From: Streptomyces luomodiensis
GTDB lineage: Bacteria; Actinomycetota; Actinomycetes; Streptomycetales; Streptomycetaceae
Direction of reading: 5' to 3'
DNA: 64,000 nucleotides
Assembly: GCF_031679605.1 (NCBI RefSeq)
Contig: NZ_CP117522.1
Span: 8,742,001-8,806,000, forward strand
Both the position numbers and the translations under genes were made by a program. The notes below the pieces were generated by a model. That model had not been told where the DNA came from. It was given only the letters and a program-made list of their open reading frames with translations, and did no database searches. Below are positions 39,542-47,269 of this stretch, in pieces. Numbering within the stretch: position 1 is the first letter of the stretch; every line of letters starts with the position of its first letter.

Positions 39542-39851
39542 CGCCCCTTCATGTCGCCCGCGACGCGGCCGTGTTGCATGAGCGTGAACAACGATGCTCC
39601 CCCGGTATCAACGCATGCGAATTTTAAGTTAGACGTAGATCGTGTGGCGACCTTAGCTTGCTGAGAAGCTCGTCGGCCGCCGATTCGGAATCCGCGGGCA
39701 GACCCATTGACCGAGGGTGATCACCCCTCTAACCTCCATCTGCATATGTAAACGGAGTGCATGTATATGGACTCCACGGCCCGCCTGGCGATCCGTTCGG
39801 GCTTCCCGCTCACCGGCCGCAGTGCGAAGCAGTTCAAAGGGGAACTGAGAC
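39542..39851. other. Divergent intergenic region between MFS exporter and gntP
   Basis: This 310-bp gap contains a clear plus-strand promoter with an internal palindrome (39707-39735). It also holds an AT-rich stretch near 39620-39640, where the minus-strand exporter promoter is expected. No gene was recognised in it. Confidence 0.6.
39707..39735 (+). promoter_or_regulatory. Promoter with palindromic operator in its spacer, upstream of gntP-gudD
   Basis: TTGACC (39707-39712) and TAACCT (39730-39735) are 17 bp apart. The spacer contains the perfect 12-bp palindrome GGGTGATCACCC (39715-39726), extended by GA/CTC flanks. A protein bound there would block polymerase, so this looks like a repressor site. 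Predicted transcription start is near 39742. Confidence 0.72.
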
Positions 39852-41189
39852 ATGCCTCTAGTCGTCGTAGGAATCAGCGTGGTGATCCTGCTGTTCCTCA
39901 TGACCAAGCTGAAGCTCAACGGCTTCATCGCCCTGCTCCTCGTGGCCGTCGGCGTCGCGCTGGTACGGGGGGTCGGGATGGACAAGATCCCCGATGTCCT
40001 CGCCGAGGGCGTCGGGGGCCAGATCGGCGACACCTTGCTGGTCGTCGGTCTCGGCGCCATGGTCGGCCGGGTGATGGGCGACGCCGGCGCCGCCCAGCGG
40101 ATAGCCAACACCCTCATCGACACCTTTGGACTGCGCTGGGTGCAGGTGGCGATGGTGGTCACCGCCATGCTCATCGGCGTCACCATGTTCTACGAGGTGG
40201 CCTTCGTCATCATCGTGCCGGTGGCGTTCACCATCGTCCGGGTCACCCGGAAGAACCTGCTGTGGGTCGGCCTTCCGATGTCCATCGCCCTGTCGACCAT
40301 GCACAGCTTCCTGCCGCCCCACCCCGGCCCCACCGCGGTGGCCTCGACCTTCCACGCCTCCGTCGGCCTGACCCTGTTCTACGGACTGTTCATCGCCATT
40401 CCGGCAGGTGCGCTGATCGCCCTGGTGTGGCCGCGCCTGCCGTTCGTCCGGGCCATGGACCCCCAGATCCCCAAGGGCCTGGTCACCGAGCGCACCTTCA
40501 CCGACGAGGAGATGCCGAGCCTGGGCTGGTCGCTGTCGGTGGCCCTGGTCCCGGTGGTGCTGATCGCCGGCGCCGCGGTGACCGACATGGCCGTGTCCGG
40601 CTCCAGCCCCTTCCTGCGCTTCATCACCTTCATCGGCTCCGCGCCCGTCGCCCTGATGATCACCCTGCTGCTGGCCGTGTGGGCGTTCGGCCCGCGGATC
40701 GGCCGGAGCCTGGGCGAGGTCAGCGCCTCCTGCAACTCCGCGGCCCAGGCGATGGCGATGATCCTGCTGGTCATCGGGGCCGGCGGCGCCTTCAAGGAGG
40801 TGCTGGTCGAAGGCGGGATCTCCGATTACATCAAGGACGTCATGGGCGACTGGCCCATCTCGCCGATCATCCTCGCCTGGCTCATCGCCGTCATCCTGCG
40901 GGTGGCGCTCGGATCGGCCACGGTCGCCGTGGTCACCGCGGCCGGTGTGGTACAGCCGCTGCTGGAGAACAGCGGAGTCCACCCCGAGCTGATGGTCCTC
41001 GCCGTCTCCTGTGGATCGATCGCCTTCAGCCATGTGAACGACCCCGGCTTCTGGATGTTCAAGGAGTACTTCAACCTCTCCGTCATCGACGCCATCAAGG
41101 CGCGCACCACCTACACCACCGTGCTCGCGGTCCTCGGTCTCGGCGGCGTCCTGGCCGTCGAGTGGACCCTCGAAGCCCTCAACGTGTGA
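39852..41189 (+). CDS. GntP-family permease (gluconate/sugar-acid:H+ symporter)
   Basis: The 445-residue permease has about twelve TM segments and the GntP signatures [39 protein letters not shown] (the LxPPHPGP motif), [15 protein letters not shown] and [21 protein letters not shown]. It should import a sugar acid with protons. The glucarate dehydratase 25 bp downstream indicates glucarate or galactarate as substrate rather than gluconate; the usual glucarate carrier GudP is of the MFS type, so the pairing is of note. AAAGGGG lies nine bases before the ATG. A regulated promoter is located about 110 bp upstream. Confidence 0.93.
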   Translation: MPLVVVGISVVILLFLMTKLKLNGFIALLLVAVGVALVRGVGMDKIPDVLAEGVGGQIGDTLLVVGLGAMVGRVMGDAGAAQRIANTLIDTFGLRWVQVAMVVTAMLIGVTMFYEVAFVIIVPVAFTIVRVTRKNLLWVGLPMSIALSTMHSFLPPHPGPTAVASTFHASVGLTLFYGLFIAIPAGALIALVWPRLPFVRAMDPQIPKGLVTERTFTDEEMPSLGWSLSVALVPVVLIAGAAVTDMAVSGSSPFLRFITFIGSAPVALMITLLLAVWAFGPRIGRSLGEVSASCNSAAQAMAMILLVIGAGGAFKEVLVEGGISDYIKDVMGDWPISPIILAWLIAVILRVALGSATVAVVTAAGVVQPLLENSGVHPELMVLAVSCGSIAFSHVNDPGFWMFKEYFNLSVIDAIKARTTYTTVLAVLGLGGVLAVEWTLEALNV

Positions 41190-41214
41190 TTCCCTCCGAT
41201 ACAAGGACCCTGCG

Positions 41215-42543
41215 ATGAGCCAGCCGACCGTCACCTCGTTCTCCGTCTATCCGGTCGCCGGCCGGGACAGCATGGAGCTGAACCTCTCCGGCGCCCACGG
41301 CCCCTACTTCACCCGCAACGTGGTCGTCCTGCAAGACTCCGAGGGCCGTACCGGACTGGGGGAGGTCCCCGGCGGTGAGAAGATCACCCAGACCCTGCGC
41401 GACGCCGAATCCCTCGTCGTCGGCGCGCGGGTGGGCGACTACAAGCGGGTGCTGCGCGAGATCGGGCAGCGGTTCGGCGACCGGGACTTGGGGGGCCGGG
41501 GCGCCCAGACCTTCGATCTGCGCACCACCGTGCACGCCGTCACCGCCGTCGAGTCGGCCCTGCTGGACCTGCTGGGACAGCATCTTCAGCTGCCCGTCGC
41601 GGCGCTCCTGGGCGACGGTCAGCAGCGCGACTCGGTACGGGTCCTGGGCTATCTGTTCTACGTCGGCGACCCCGACCGGACCGACCTGGAGTACGTGCGC
41701 GAACCCGGCGCCGACGCCGAGTGGTACCGCATCCGCCACGAGGAGGCGCTGACCCCCGAGGCGATCGTGCGCCAGGCCGAGGCCACCTACGACCTCTACG
41801 GCTTCCGCGACTTCAAGCTCAAGGGCGGGGTCCTGGAGGGACACGAGGAGGTCAAGGCGGTACGGGCGCTCAAGGAGCGCTTCCCCGAGGCCCGTATCAC
41901 CCTCGACCCCAACGGCGCCTGGTCGCTGCGCGAGGCGATCGAACTGTGCCGGCCGCTGACCGGCACGCTCGCCTACGCCGAGGACCCGTGCGGGGCCGAG
42001 GACGGCTACTCGGGCCGGGAGATCCTGGCGGAGTTCCGGCGCGCCACCGGGCTGCCCACGGCCACCAACATGATCGCCACGGACTGGCGGCAGATGACCC
42101 ACGCGCTGGCCTTGCAGTCCGTGTCCATCCCGCTGGCCGACCCCCACTTCTGGACCCTCCAGGGGTCGGTCCGGGTGGCCCAGCTCTGCCATGAGATGGG
42201 CCTGACCTGGGGCTGCCACTCCAACAACCACTTCGACATCTCCCTGGCCATGGTGGCCCACTGCGGAGCCGCCGCACCGGGCGAGTACAACGCCCTGGAC
42301 ACCCACTGGATCTGGCAGGAGGGACTGGAGCGGCTCACCGTCGAACCGCCGCGGATCGTCGGCGGTGAGATCGCCATCCCCGACGCCCCCGGACTGGGCA
42401 TCACCCTCGACAAGGACCGGCTCCTCGCCGCCCACGCCCTCTACCAGGAGAAGGCGCTGGGGGCGCGGGACGACGCGGTCGGGATGCGCTATCTCGTCCC
42501 GGGCTGGACCTTCGACAACAAGCGTCCCTGTCTGGTGCGCTGA
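41215..42543 (+). CDS. gudD: Glucarate dehydratase
   Basis: The 442-residue enolase-superfamily enzyme dehydrates D-glucarate to 5-keto-4-deoxy-D-glucarate. Family signatures are visible: [12 protein letters not shown] and GGEKI near the N-terminus, DFKLKGG with the catalytic KxK (Lys201, Lys203), LDPNGAW and YAEDPCG (metal ligands), [11 protein letters not shown], and [14 protein letters not shown] with the catalytic His. Length matches E. coli GudD (446). It is the second gene of the gntP operon. Later steps (aldolase or keto-deoxyglucarate dehydratase) are not adjacent. Confidence 0.94.
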   Translation: MSQPTVTSFSVYPVAGRDSMELNLSGAHGPYFTRNVVVLQDSEGRTGLGEVPGGEKITQTLRDAESLVVGARVGDYKRVLREIGQRFGDRDLGGRGAQTFDLRTTVHAVTAVESALLDLLGQHLQLPVAALLGDGQQRDSVRVLGYLFYVGDPDRTDLEYVREPGADAEWYRIRHEEALTPEAIVRQAEATYDLYGFRDFKLKGGVLEGHEEVKAVRALKERFPEARITLDPNGAWSLREAIELCRPLTGTLAYAEDPCGAEDGYSGREILAEFRRATGLPTATNMIATDWRQMTHALALQSVSIPLADPHFWTLQGSVRVAQLCHEMGLTWGCHSNNHFDISLAMVAHCGAAAPGEYNALDTHWIWQEGLERLTVEPPRIVGGEIAIPDAPGLGITLDKDRLLAAHALYQEKALGARDDAVGMRYLVPGWTFDNKRPCLVR

Positions 42544-42546
42544 GCG

Positions 42547-43332
42547 TCACCGGACGGCAGGTGCGGAAGGGGAGACCGCCGGGGTGTTCTCGACCGGGGC
42601 GGGCGGCGACGGAGTGGGCGCCTGGCCCTTCCCGGCGAGCGAGGGCGGTGCCTTCAGGACCACCATGGGCTCACCGGGCTCGGGCATGACCGGCTTGGTG
42701 AAGTCCGGGCCCTGGGTGGGCGTCGCGGTGATCTGGCCGGGCAGGGAGGCGTAGTCCACCATTCCGGTGTTCTCCATCTGTGTGATGTGGTCCAGCACCA
42801 CGGTGTTGGCCTGCGTGGCGAGCTGCCGCACCAGCGTGTTCTTGCTGGTCGCCCGGATCTTCGCGATGGAGCTGAAGATCTGGCCGTGGGTGATGCGCAG
42901 GATCTGCGCCATCCGGCTGTCGAAGTCCTTGCCCGTGGCGGCCGTCAGGGTGTCCAGGAACCCCTGCTGCTGCGGTGTGGGTTTGTTGGGCAGCTGGACG
43001 CCGAGTTTGGGCGCGATGTCCCGTACGGCGGCGTCCAGCTGCGCATGCCCCACGATCAGGTGCTCACCCGCCGTCTTCACCGCCGAGGTGGTGCCCTTCC
43101 TCAGCGCCAGCTCACCGGAGGGGAACTCCCACAGCCCGGCCAGCCGGACCTTGACCACGAAGTCCTCGTCGGCCCCGGTGAGCGGCCCGTACGGCGTCGA
43201 GTCCGTCCTCGCCAGGTTCGCCTTGGTCTCCTGCTGCACACCCGTCAGGGCGGGCGAGATGATCACGCCGAGGGTGACCACCACGGAGCCGATGAGGAGG
43301 GACGTACCTGTCACGAAGTACCGGGATCGCAT
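42547..43332 (-). CDS. DUF4142-family secreted/anchored protein
   Basis: From the ATG at 43332 (GGAGG nine bases upstream) the product has 261 residues: a single N-terminal hydrophobic segment (YFVTGTSLLIGSVVVTLGVII), then a helical DUF4142 core (about 50-205) with LTGADEDFVVKVRLAGLWEF, LIVGHAQLDAAVRDIAPKLG and MAQILRITHGQIFSSIAKIR, and a Pro-rich tail. DUF4142 proteins are ferritin-like helical bundles outside the membrane with no established role. The gene converges on gudD with a 3-bp gap. An upstream in-frame ATG at 43446 would add a poorly conserved stretch. Confidence 0.85.
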   Translation of the reverse strand: MRSRYFVTGTSLLIGSVVVTLGVIISPALTGVQQETKANLARTDSTPYGPLTGADEDFVVKVRLAGLWEFPSGELALRKGTTSAVKTAGEHLIVGHAQLDAAVRDIAPKLGVQLPNKPTPQQQGFLDTLTAATGKDFDSRMAQILRITHGQIFSSIAKIRATSKNTLVRQLATQANTVVLDHITQMENTGMVDYASLPGQITATPTQGPDFTKPVMPEPGEPMVVLKAPPSLAGKGQAPTPSPPAPVENTPAVSPSAPAVR

Positions 43333-43696
43333 GGAGCCTCCTGGCGGGGACGCCGGTCGTGGTGCGGAACAGTGTCCGCCGGTGCGTGCACCGGCGAATA
43401 CGGATCGCGGGGGCTGTGCGCTCAAGCGGCGGGCCGGTTCTTTCACCCGCGTTCGACCCGGCCGCGGACGGCCAGGACGGTGAGGCCGAACAGCACCGGC
43501 TCACCCAAGTCGATACCGTCCCCGGGCGCCCGCGCCGCCAAGTGGGCGGCGCGGGCGCCCGGTTCGAGATGGGCCAGGCAGGGCGCGCCCCCGGCCGTCC
43601 GGACGCCCCGGCAGTGCATCGCTGTACTTGGGTTCACTCCACCGTCACCGTATGCCCATAGGTTCACACCGAGCACACGGAAGGACGTGATCCTTG
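43333..43696. other. Divergent intergenic region with a long perfect hairpin
   Basis: This 364-bp region lies between the DUF4142 gene and the GH92 gene. It contains a perfect 18-bp-arm inverted repeat at 43522-43562 and a lower-GC stretch at 43620-43680, where the GH92 promoter is expected. Open frames across it look like noise. Confidence 0.6.
43522..43562. repeat. Perfect GC-only inverted repeat, 18-bp arms, 5-nt loop
   Basis: The arms at 43522-43539 and 43545-43562 are perfectly complementary, 18 bp each, all G and C, with loop AAGTG. A transcript through it would form an extremely stable hairpin. Both flanking genes read away from it, so it is not an ordinary terminator for either. Confidence 0.85.
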
Positions 43697-46153
43697 ATGG
43701 AGACGCACAGAGCGCGTCGCAAGAGACGCACAAGCCGATCGACGCTGGTCGGCGGGGGAGTGGCGGTGGCGCTCGGCGCGCTGCTGGCCCCGCTGGTCCA
43801 GGCCCCCGCGGCAAGCGCGGCGCCACGGGCCGACGAGGTGCGCCACCCCGTCGACTATGTGGACCCGCTGATCGGCTCCGCGGGCGGCGGCAACACCTAC
43901 CCCGGCGCCAATCTGCCGTTCGGCATGATCGCCTGGTCCCCGACCAGCACAGGAGGCGACCAGACCAACACCGCGGCGGCCAACGGCTACTCCTACGACA
44001 CCACCCGGGTCCGGGGCTTCAGCCTCACCCATGTCAACGGCGCGGGCTGCCACCCCGGAGCCGCGGGCGACGTGCCGATCATGCCGTTCGTGGGCCAGGT
44101 CGACACCTCGCCCACCGCGGACACCAAGGACCAGAAGTACGCCGCGCACTTCTCGCACGACAACGAGAAGGCCGAGCCCGGCCACTACCGGGTGGCGCTC
44201 GACTCGGGGGCGGCCGCCGATCTCGCGGTGAGCGAGCGGGCCGGTGTCGCCGACTTCTCCTTCCCCCAGGGCGCCCCCGCCCATCTGCTGTTCCGCACCT
44301 CCAACTCCCTCAACGGCAGCGAGAACGCGCACATCGAGATCGACGCCAAGCGGCGCAAGGTCACCGGCTGGGTGCTGACCGGCGCGTTCTGCGGGCGGCG
44401 CGCCAATGGCGGTGAGAACAACCGCACCACGTACTACCGCCTGCATTTCAGCGCCTCCTTCGACCGTCCCTTCGCCACCGTCGGCACCTGGGAGAACGAC
44501 CGGCTCTCGCCCGGCGCCACCACCGCCGACGGCGGCGAGGGCTATCTCACCGGCGCCGACCGGGCCGGGCGCGGCTCCGGCGGATACGTCGGCTTCGACA
44601 CCACCAGCGACACCGATGTCCACATGCGGCTCGGCATCTCGTATGTGTCCCTGGCGGGCGCCGAGGCCAACCTGCGCGCCGAGATAGCGCCCCGGGCGAG
44701 CGTCGCCGAGGTGGCGGCGGCCGGACGGGCCGCCTGGGACCGGCAGCTGCGTGCCGTGCGGATCAGCGGCGGCAGCCGGCCGCGCCGCACCGCGTTCTAC
44801 ACCGCCCTCTACCACGCGCTCCAGCAGCCCAACCTGATCAGCGACACCGACGGCCGCTACCCGGGCATGGACGGCACACCGCACCGCCTGGAGCGCGGGC
44901 AGCGGGCGCAGTACAGCAACTTCTCCGGCTGGGACCAGTACCGTGCCCAGGTGCAGCTGCTCGCCCTGCTCCAGCCACGGGTCGCCGGGGACTTCGCCCA
45001 GTCGCTGTTCAACTTCGCCCGGCAGAACGGCGGGGTGTGGGACCGCTGGGTACACATCAGCGGCGCCACCCATGTGATGACGGGTGACCCCAGCGCGGCC
45101 ACGCTCGCCACGTTCTACGCCATGGGGGTGCGCAACTTCGACGCCGAGGGCGCCTTCGACTCCCTCTACCGCCAGGCCACCGTCCCGCACCCGGACGGGC
45201 TCTCCGACAAGGGCTGCCCGGGGCAGTGCGAGGGCCAGCGTCCGAACCTCGCCCAGTACCTGGACTCGGGGTACGCGGCGCAGGACGTCTGCCACTGCTG
45301 GGGCGGCGCCGCGGAGACCCTGGAGGACGCCGTCGCCGATGACGCGCTCGCCCGCTGGGCCCGGCTGCTCGGCCGCGACGAGGAGGCCGGGGAACTCGGT
45401 GCACGGGGCGGCTACTGGCGCAACGTGTTCAATCCGGGGGCCACCGCCACGGCGGGCTACATCCAGGCCAGGAACCAGGACGGCTCCTGGGTGACGCCCT
45501 TCGACCCGGCCTCCGACCGGGGTTTCGCCCAGGGCAGCGCGGCCACCTATACCTGGATGGTGCCGCAGGACGTCCCGGGCCTCGCCGAGGCCATGGGCGG
45601 ACGCGAGGCCGCGGCGGCCCGGCTGGACGGCTTCTTCCACAAGCCCGACGGCTCGTGGTCGGTCCGCGGTGGCGATCCGCTGCGCTACGACCCCACCAAC
45701 GAGCCGGGCATCCACGCCCCGTGGCTCTACAACGCGCTCGGACAGCCCTGGAAGACCCAGGAGACGGTGCGGCGGATCGTCGACACCGTGTACGGGACCG
45801 GGCCGTCGGGGCTGCCCGGCAATGACGACCTGGGCACCATGTCCGCGTGGTACGTGTTCGCGGCGCTCGGCCTCTACCCGCAGGCCCCGGGGCGTGCCGA
45901 GGCCCTGCTCACCGGCCCCCTGTTCACCCGCGCGGTGATCGCCCCGGCGGGGCGGCGGGGCGCCCTGACCATCGCCGCGCCGGAGGCGTCCGACACCAGC
46001 CCCTATGTGCACGGGGTGCGGGTGAACGGCACACCGCACGACACCTCCTGGCTCGACGGCTCGGTGCTGCGCGACGGCGGCTCGCTCTCCTTCGACCTGG
46101 CCGACCGGCCGGACACCGCATGGGCCACCGACCCGGGCCGGCTGCCCCGCTGA
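43697..46153 (+). CDS. Secreted glycoside hydrolase family 92 alpha-mannosidase
   Basis: The 818-residue enzyme has a basic N-terminus, hydrophobic signal segment and cleavage site near ASA|AP. GH92 signatures follow: DYVDPLIGSAGGGNTYPGA, MIAWSPTS, FSLTHVNGAGC, QYSNFSGWDQYR, and LPGNDDLGTMSAWYVFAALGLYP carrying the presumed catalytic-base Asp pair. GH92 members are calcium-dependent exo-alpha-mannosidases acting on N-glycans and fungal or yeast mannans. The usual motif E-G-(N/S)-A..YTW-VP-H-D reads AQGSAATYTWMVPQD here, so the presumed catalytic acid Glu is Gln (residue 612 from ATG), as reported for members that cleave mannose-1-phosphate linkages. TTG 43694 (eight bases after GAAGGA) is an alternative start. 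Confidence 0.92.
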   Translation: METHRARRKRRTSRSTLVGGGVAVALGALLAPLVQAPAASAAPRADEVRHPVDYVDPLIGSAGGGNTYPGANLPFGMIAWSPTSTGGDQTNTAAANGYSYDTTRVRGFSLTHVNGAGCHPGAAGDVPIMPFVGQVDTSPTADTKDQKYAAHFSHDNEKAEPGHYRVALDSGAAADLAVSERAGVADFSFPQGAPAHLLFRTSNSLNGSENAHIEIDAKRRKVTGWVLTGAFCGRRANGGENNRTTYYRLHFSASFDRPFATVGTWENDRLSPGATTADGGEGYLTGADRAGRGSGGYVGFDTTSDTDVHMRLGISYVSLAGAEANLRAEIAPRASVAEVAAAGRAAWDRQLRAVRISGGSRPRRTAFYTALYHALQQPNLISDTDGRYPGMDGTPHRLERGQRAQYSNFSGWDQYRAQVQLLALLQPRVAGDFAQSLFNFARQNGGVWDRWVHISGATHVMTGDPSAATLATFYAMGVRNFDAEGAFDSLYRQATVPHPDGLSDKGCPGQCEGQRPNLAQYLDSGYAAQDVCHCWGGAAETLEDAVADDALARWARLLGRDEEAGELGARGGYWRNVFNPGATATAGYIQARNQDGSWVTPFDPASDRGFAQGSAATYTWMVPQDVPGLAEAMGGREAAAARLDGFFHKPDGSWSVRGGDPLRYDPTNEPGIHAPWLYNALGQPWKTQETVRRIVDTVYGTGPSGLPGNDDLGTMSAWYVFAALGLYPQAPGRAEALLTGPLFTRAVIAPAGRRGALTIAAPEASDTSPYVHGVRVNGTPHDTSWLDGSVLRDGGSLSFDLADRPDTAWATDPGRLPR

Positions 46154-46162
46154 CGCACCGGG

Positions 46163-46180
46163 GCCCCGTCGAGAAGGGGC
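46163..46180. terminator. Short hairpin between convergent GH92 and DUF3662 genes
   Basis: GCCCC pairs with GGGGC around an 8-nt loop in the 28-bp gap between two convergent genes. It could act in both directions; the stem is short. Confidence 0.4.
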
Positions 46181-46181
46181 T

Positions 46182-46583
46182 CTAGGCCGCCGCGTCGGCG
46201 AACGCGTCCGCGCGGATATGGGCCATGGGCCGGCCTGTCACCCGGTACCGTCCGTTGGGAACCCGGTCGGACCGGGTGACCCGCACGGTGAGCGGGCCGG
46301 CCCACTCATAGCCCTTGATCTCCGCATGGCGCGCCAGACGGTCCGTCAGCACCTGTCCCACCCGGCAGCCGCGCCGGGTGAGCTCCTCGTGGACCGCGTC
46401 GGCGAGTTCGACGTCGTAGACGTTGGGTACCACCACCCGGGTCGGCCCGCACACCACGGCGTGGCTGTCGCATTCCTGTTTCAGGGCGCCGAGGAGTTCG
46501 ACGGGCTCGCTGCGGACCACCTTGGCGCGCAGCGATTCCTCCCAGCGCTCTATTGCCCGTTCCCACCGGTTCAGCGTCTGCAT
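46182..46583 (-). CDS. Stand-alone DUF3662 (FhaA N-terminal domain) protein
   Basis: The 133-residue product resembles the N-terminal domain of FhaA: NRWERAIERWEESL, VRSEPVELLGALKQECDSHAV and VVPNVYDVELA. FhaA couples this domain to a phosphothreonine-binding FHA domain, but here the protein ends after the DUF3662 part with a basic strand region and no FHA domain. The start at 46583 is chosen by alignment with FhaA; ATG 46616 and 46637 are in frame. A role in cell-wall or kinase signalling is only inferred from FhaA. It is divergent from a TetR gene and convergent with GH92. Confidence 0.72.
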   Translation of the reverse strand: MQTLNRWERAIERWEESLRAKVVRSEPVELLGALKQECDSHAVVCGPTRVVVPNVYDVELADAVHEELTRRGCRVGQVLTDRLARHAEIKGYEWAGPLTVRVTRSDRVPNGRYRVTGRPMAHIRADAFADAAA

Positions 46584-46643
46584 GCCCTCCCGGGTTCCCG
46601 GTCCGGGGCGGCTCATGCCCGCATCGGCGCCGCCCACGCGCCG

Positions 46644-46656
46644 TAGACAGCGTCTA
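46644..46656. promoter_or_regulatory. TetR operator copy 1
   Basis: TAGACAGCGTCTA is a near-perfect palindrome (TAGACn...nGTCTA). A second copy lies 23 bp downstream, both just before the TetR start. Confidence 0.65.
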
Positions 46657-46666
46657 CTACCTCTGG

Positions 46667-46679
46667 TAGACAGTGTCTA
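46667..46679. promoter_or_regulatory. TetR operator copy 2, touching the start codon
   Basis: TAGACAGTGTCTA repeats copy 1 with one change. Its last base is the A of the ATG at 46679, so the TetR message is likely leaderless or very short and repressor binding would cover the start. Confidence 0.65.
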
Positions 46680-47269
46680 TGGCTGAGCGTGAGCAGGACA
46701 CGGGTCTTCGGTCCCGGTTGGTGGACGTCGGAGTGGAACTGGTGGGCACGGAGGGGGTGCAGGCCCTTTCGCTGCGCGAGATCGCCCGTCGGGCCGGGGT
46801 GTCCCACGGGGCCCCGCGGCGGTACTTCCCGACCCACCTGACCCTGCTGTCCGCCATCGCGCGACGCGGCTTCGAGGAACTGGCCGGCCAGGCCGGTGCG
46901 GCGATCGCCGGTCATCCGGGCGATCCGCGCGGGCAGTTGATGGCCCTGGCCCGCAGCTGGCTGGAGTTCGCGCTGGCCAACCGCGGCATGTTCGAGCTGA
47001 TGTTCCGCCACGACCTGCTGGAGAGCAACCACCTCGGCCTGCGGGAGACGAGCCTGCCGCTGTTCGCCACCCTCGTCGAACTGGTGGCCGGGGCGGGGCC
47101 GGCCTCCGGCGCGGAGCCGCGGCTCGTCGCGGGCGCGCTGTGGGCGAATCTGCACGGCATCGCCCAGCTGTGGGGCTGGGGCAGCCTTCAGCTCGCGGTG
47201 GGCGTCGAGGACGCCGAACCGCTGCTGCGGGCCGCGCTCGACGCACACCTGGGACCGCAGACCCGATGA
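46679..47269 (+). CDS. TetR-family regulator of the adjacent efflux pump
   Basis: The 196-residue protein has the TetR helix-turn-helix (about 10-58; LREIARRAGVSHGAPRRYFP) and a helical ligand domain with LFATLVELVAGAG and LWANLHGIAQLWGWG, the pattern of the WHG-type C-terminal domain. Its stop overlaps the ATG of a DHA2 exporter (ATGA). Two matching palindromes precede it, the second touching the ATG, so it should repress its own two-gene operon and release it on binding a drug. No ribosome site is visible, which fits a leaderless start. Confidence 0.92.
   Translation: MAEREQDTGLRSRLVDVGVELVGTEGVQALSLREIARRAGVSHGAPRRYFPTHLTLLSAIARRGFEELAGQAGAAIAGHPGDPRGQLMALARSWLEFALANRGMFELMFRHDLLESNHLGLRETSLPLFATLVELVAGAGPASGAEPRLVAGALWANLHGIAQLWGWGSLQLAVGVEDAEPLLRAALDAHLGPQTR

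Noticed and set aside
39858..41234. Minus-strand open frame of 458 codons opposite gntP
   Set aside because: Its translation is Asp/Gly/His/Gln-rich with no membrane or catalytic pattern, whereas the plus strand encodes a full GntP permease.
43443..43826. Minus-strand frame of 127 codons across the GH92 upstream region
   Set aside because: It overlaps the GH92 signal-peptide coding region and the perfect hairpin, has no ribosome site and no recognisable fold.
43664..46039. Minus-strand open frame of 791 codons opposite the GH92 gene
   Set aside because: Low-complexity antisense shadow; the plus strand has all GH92 motifs and a signal peptide.
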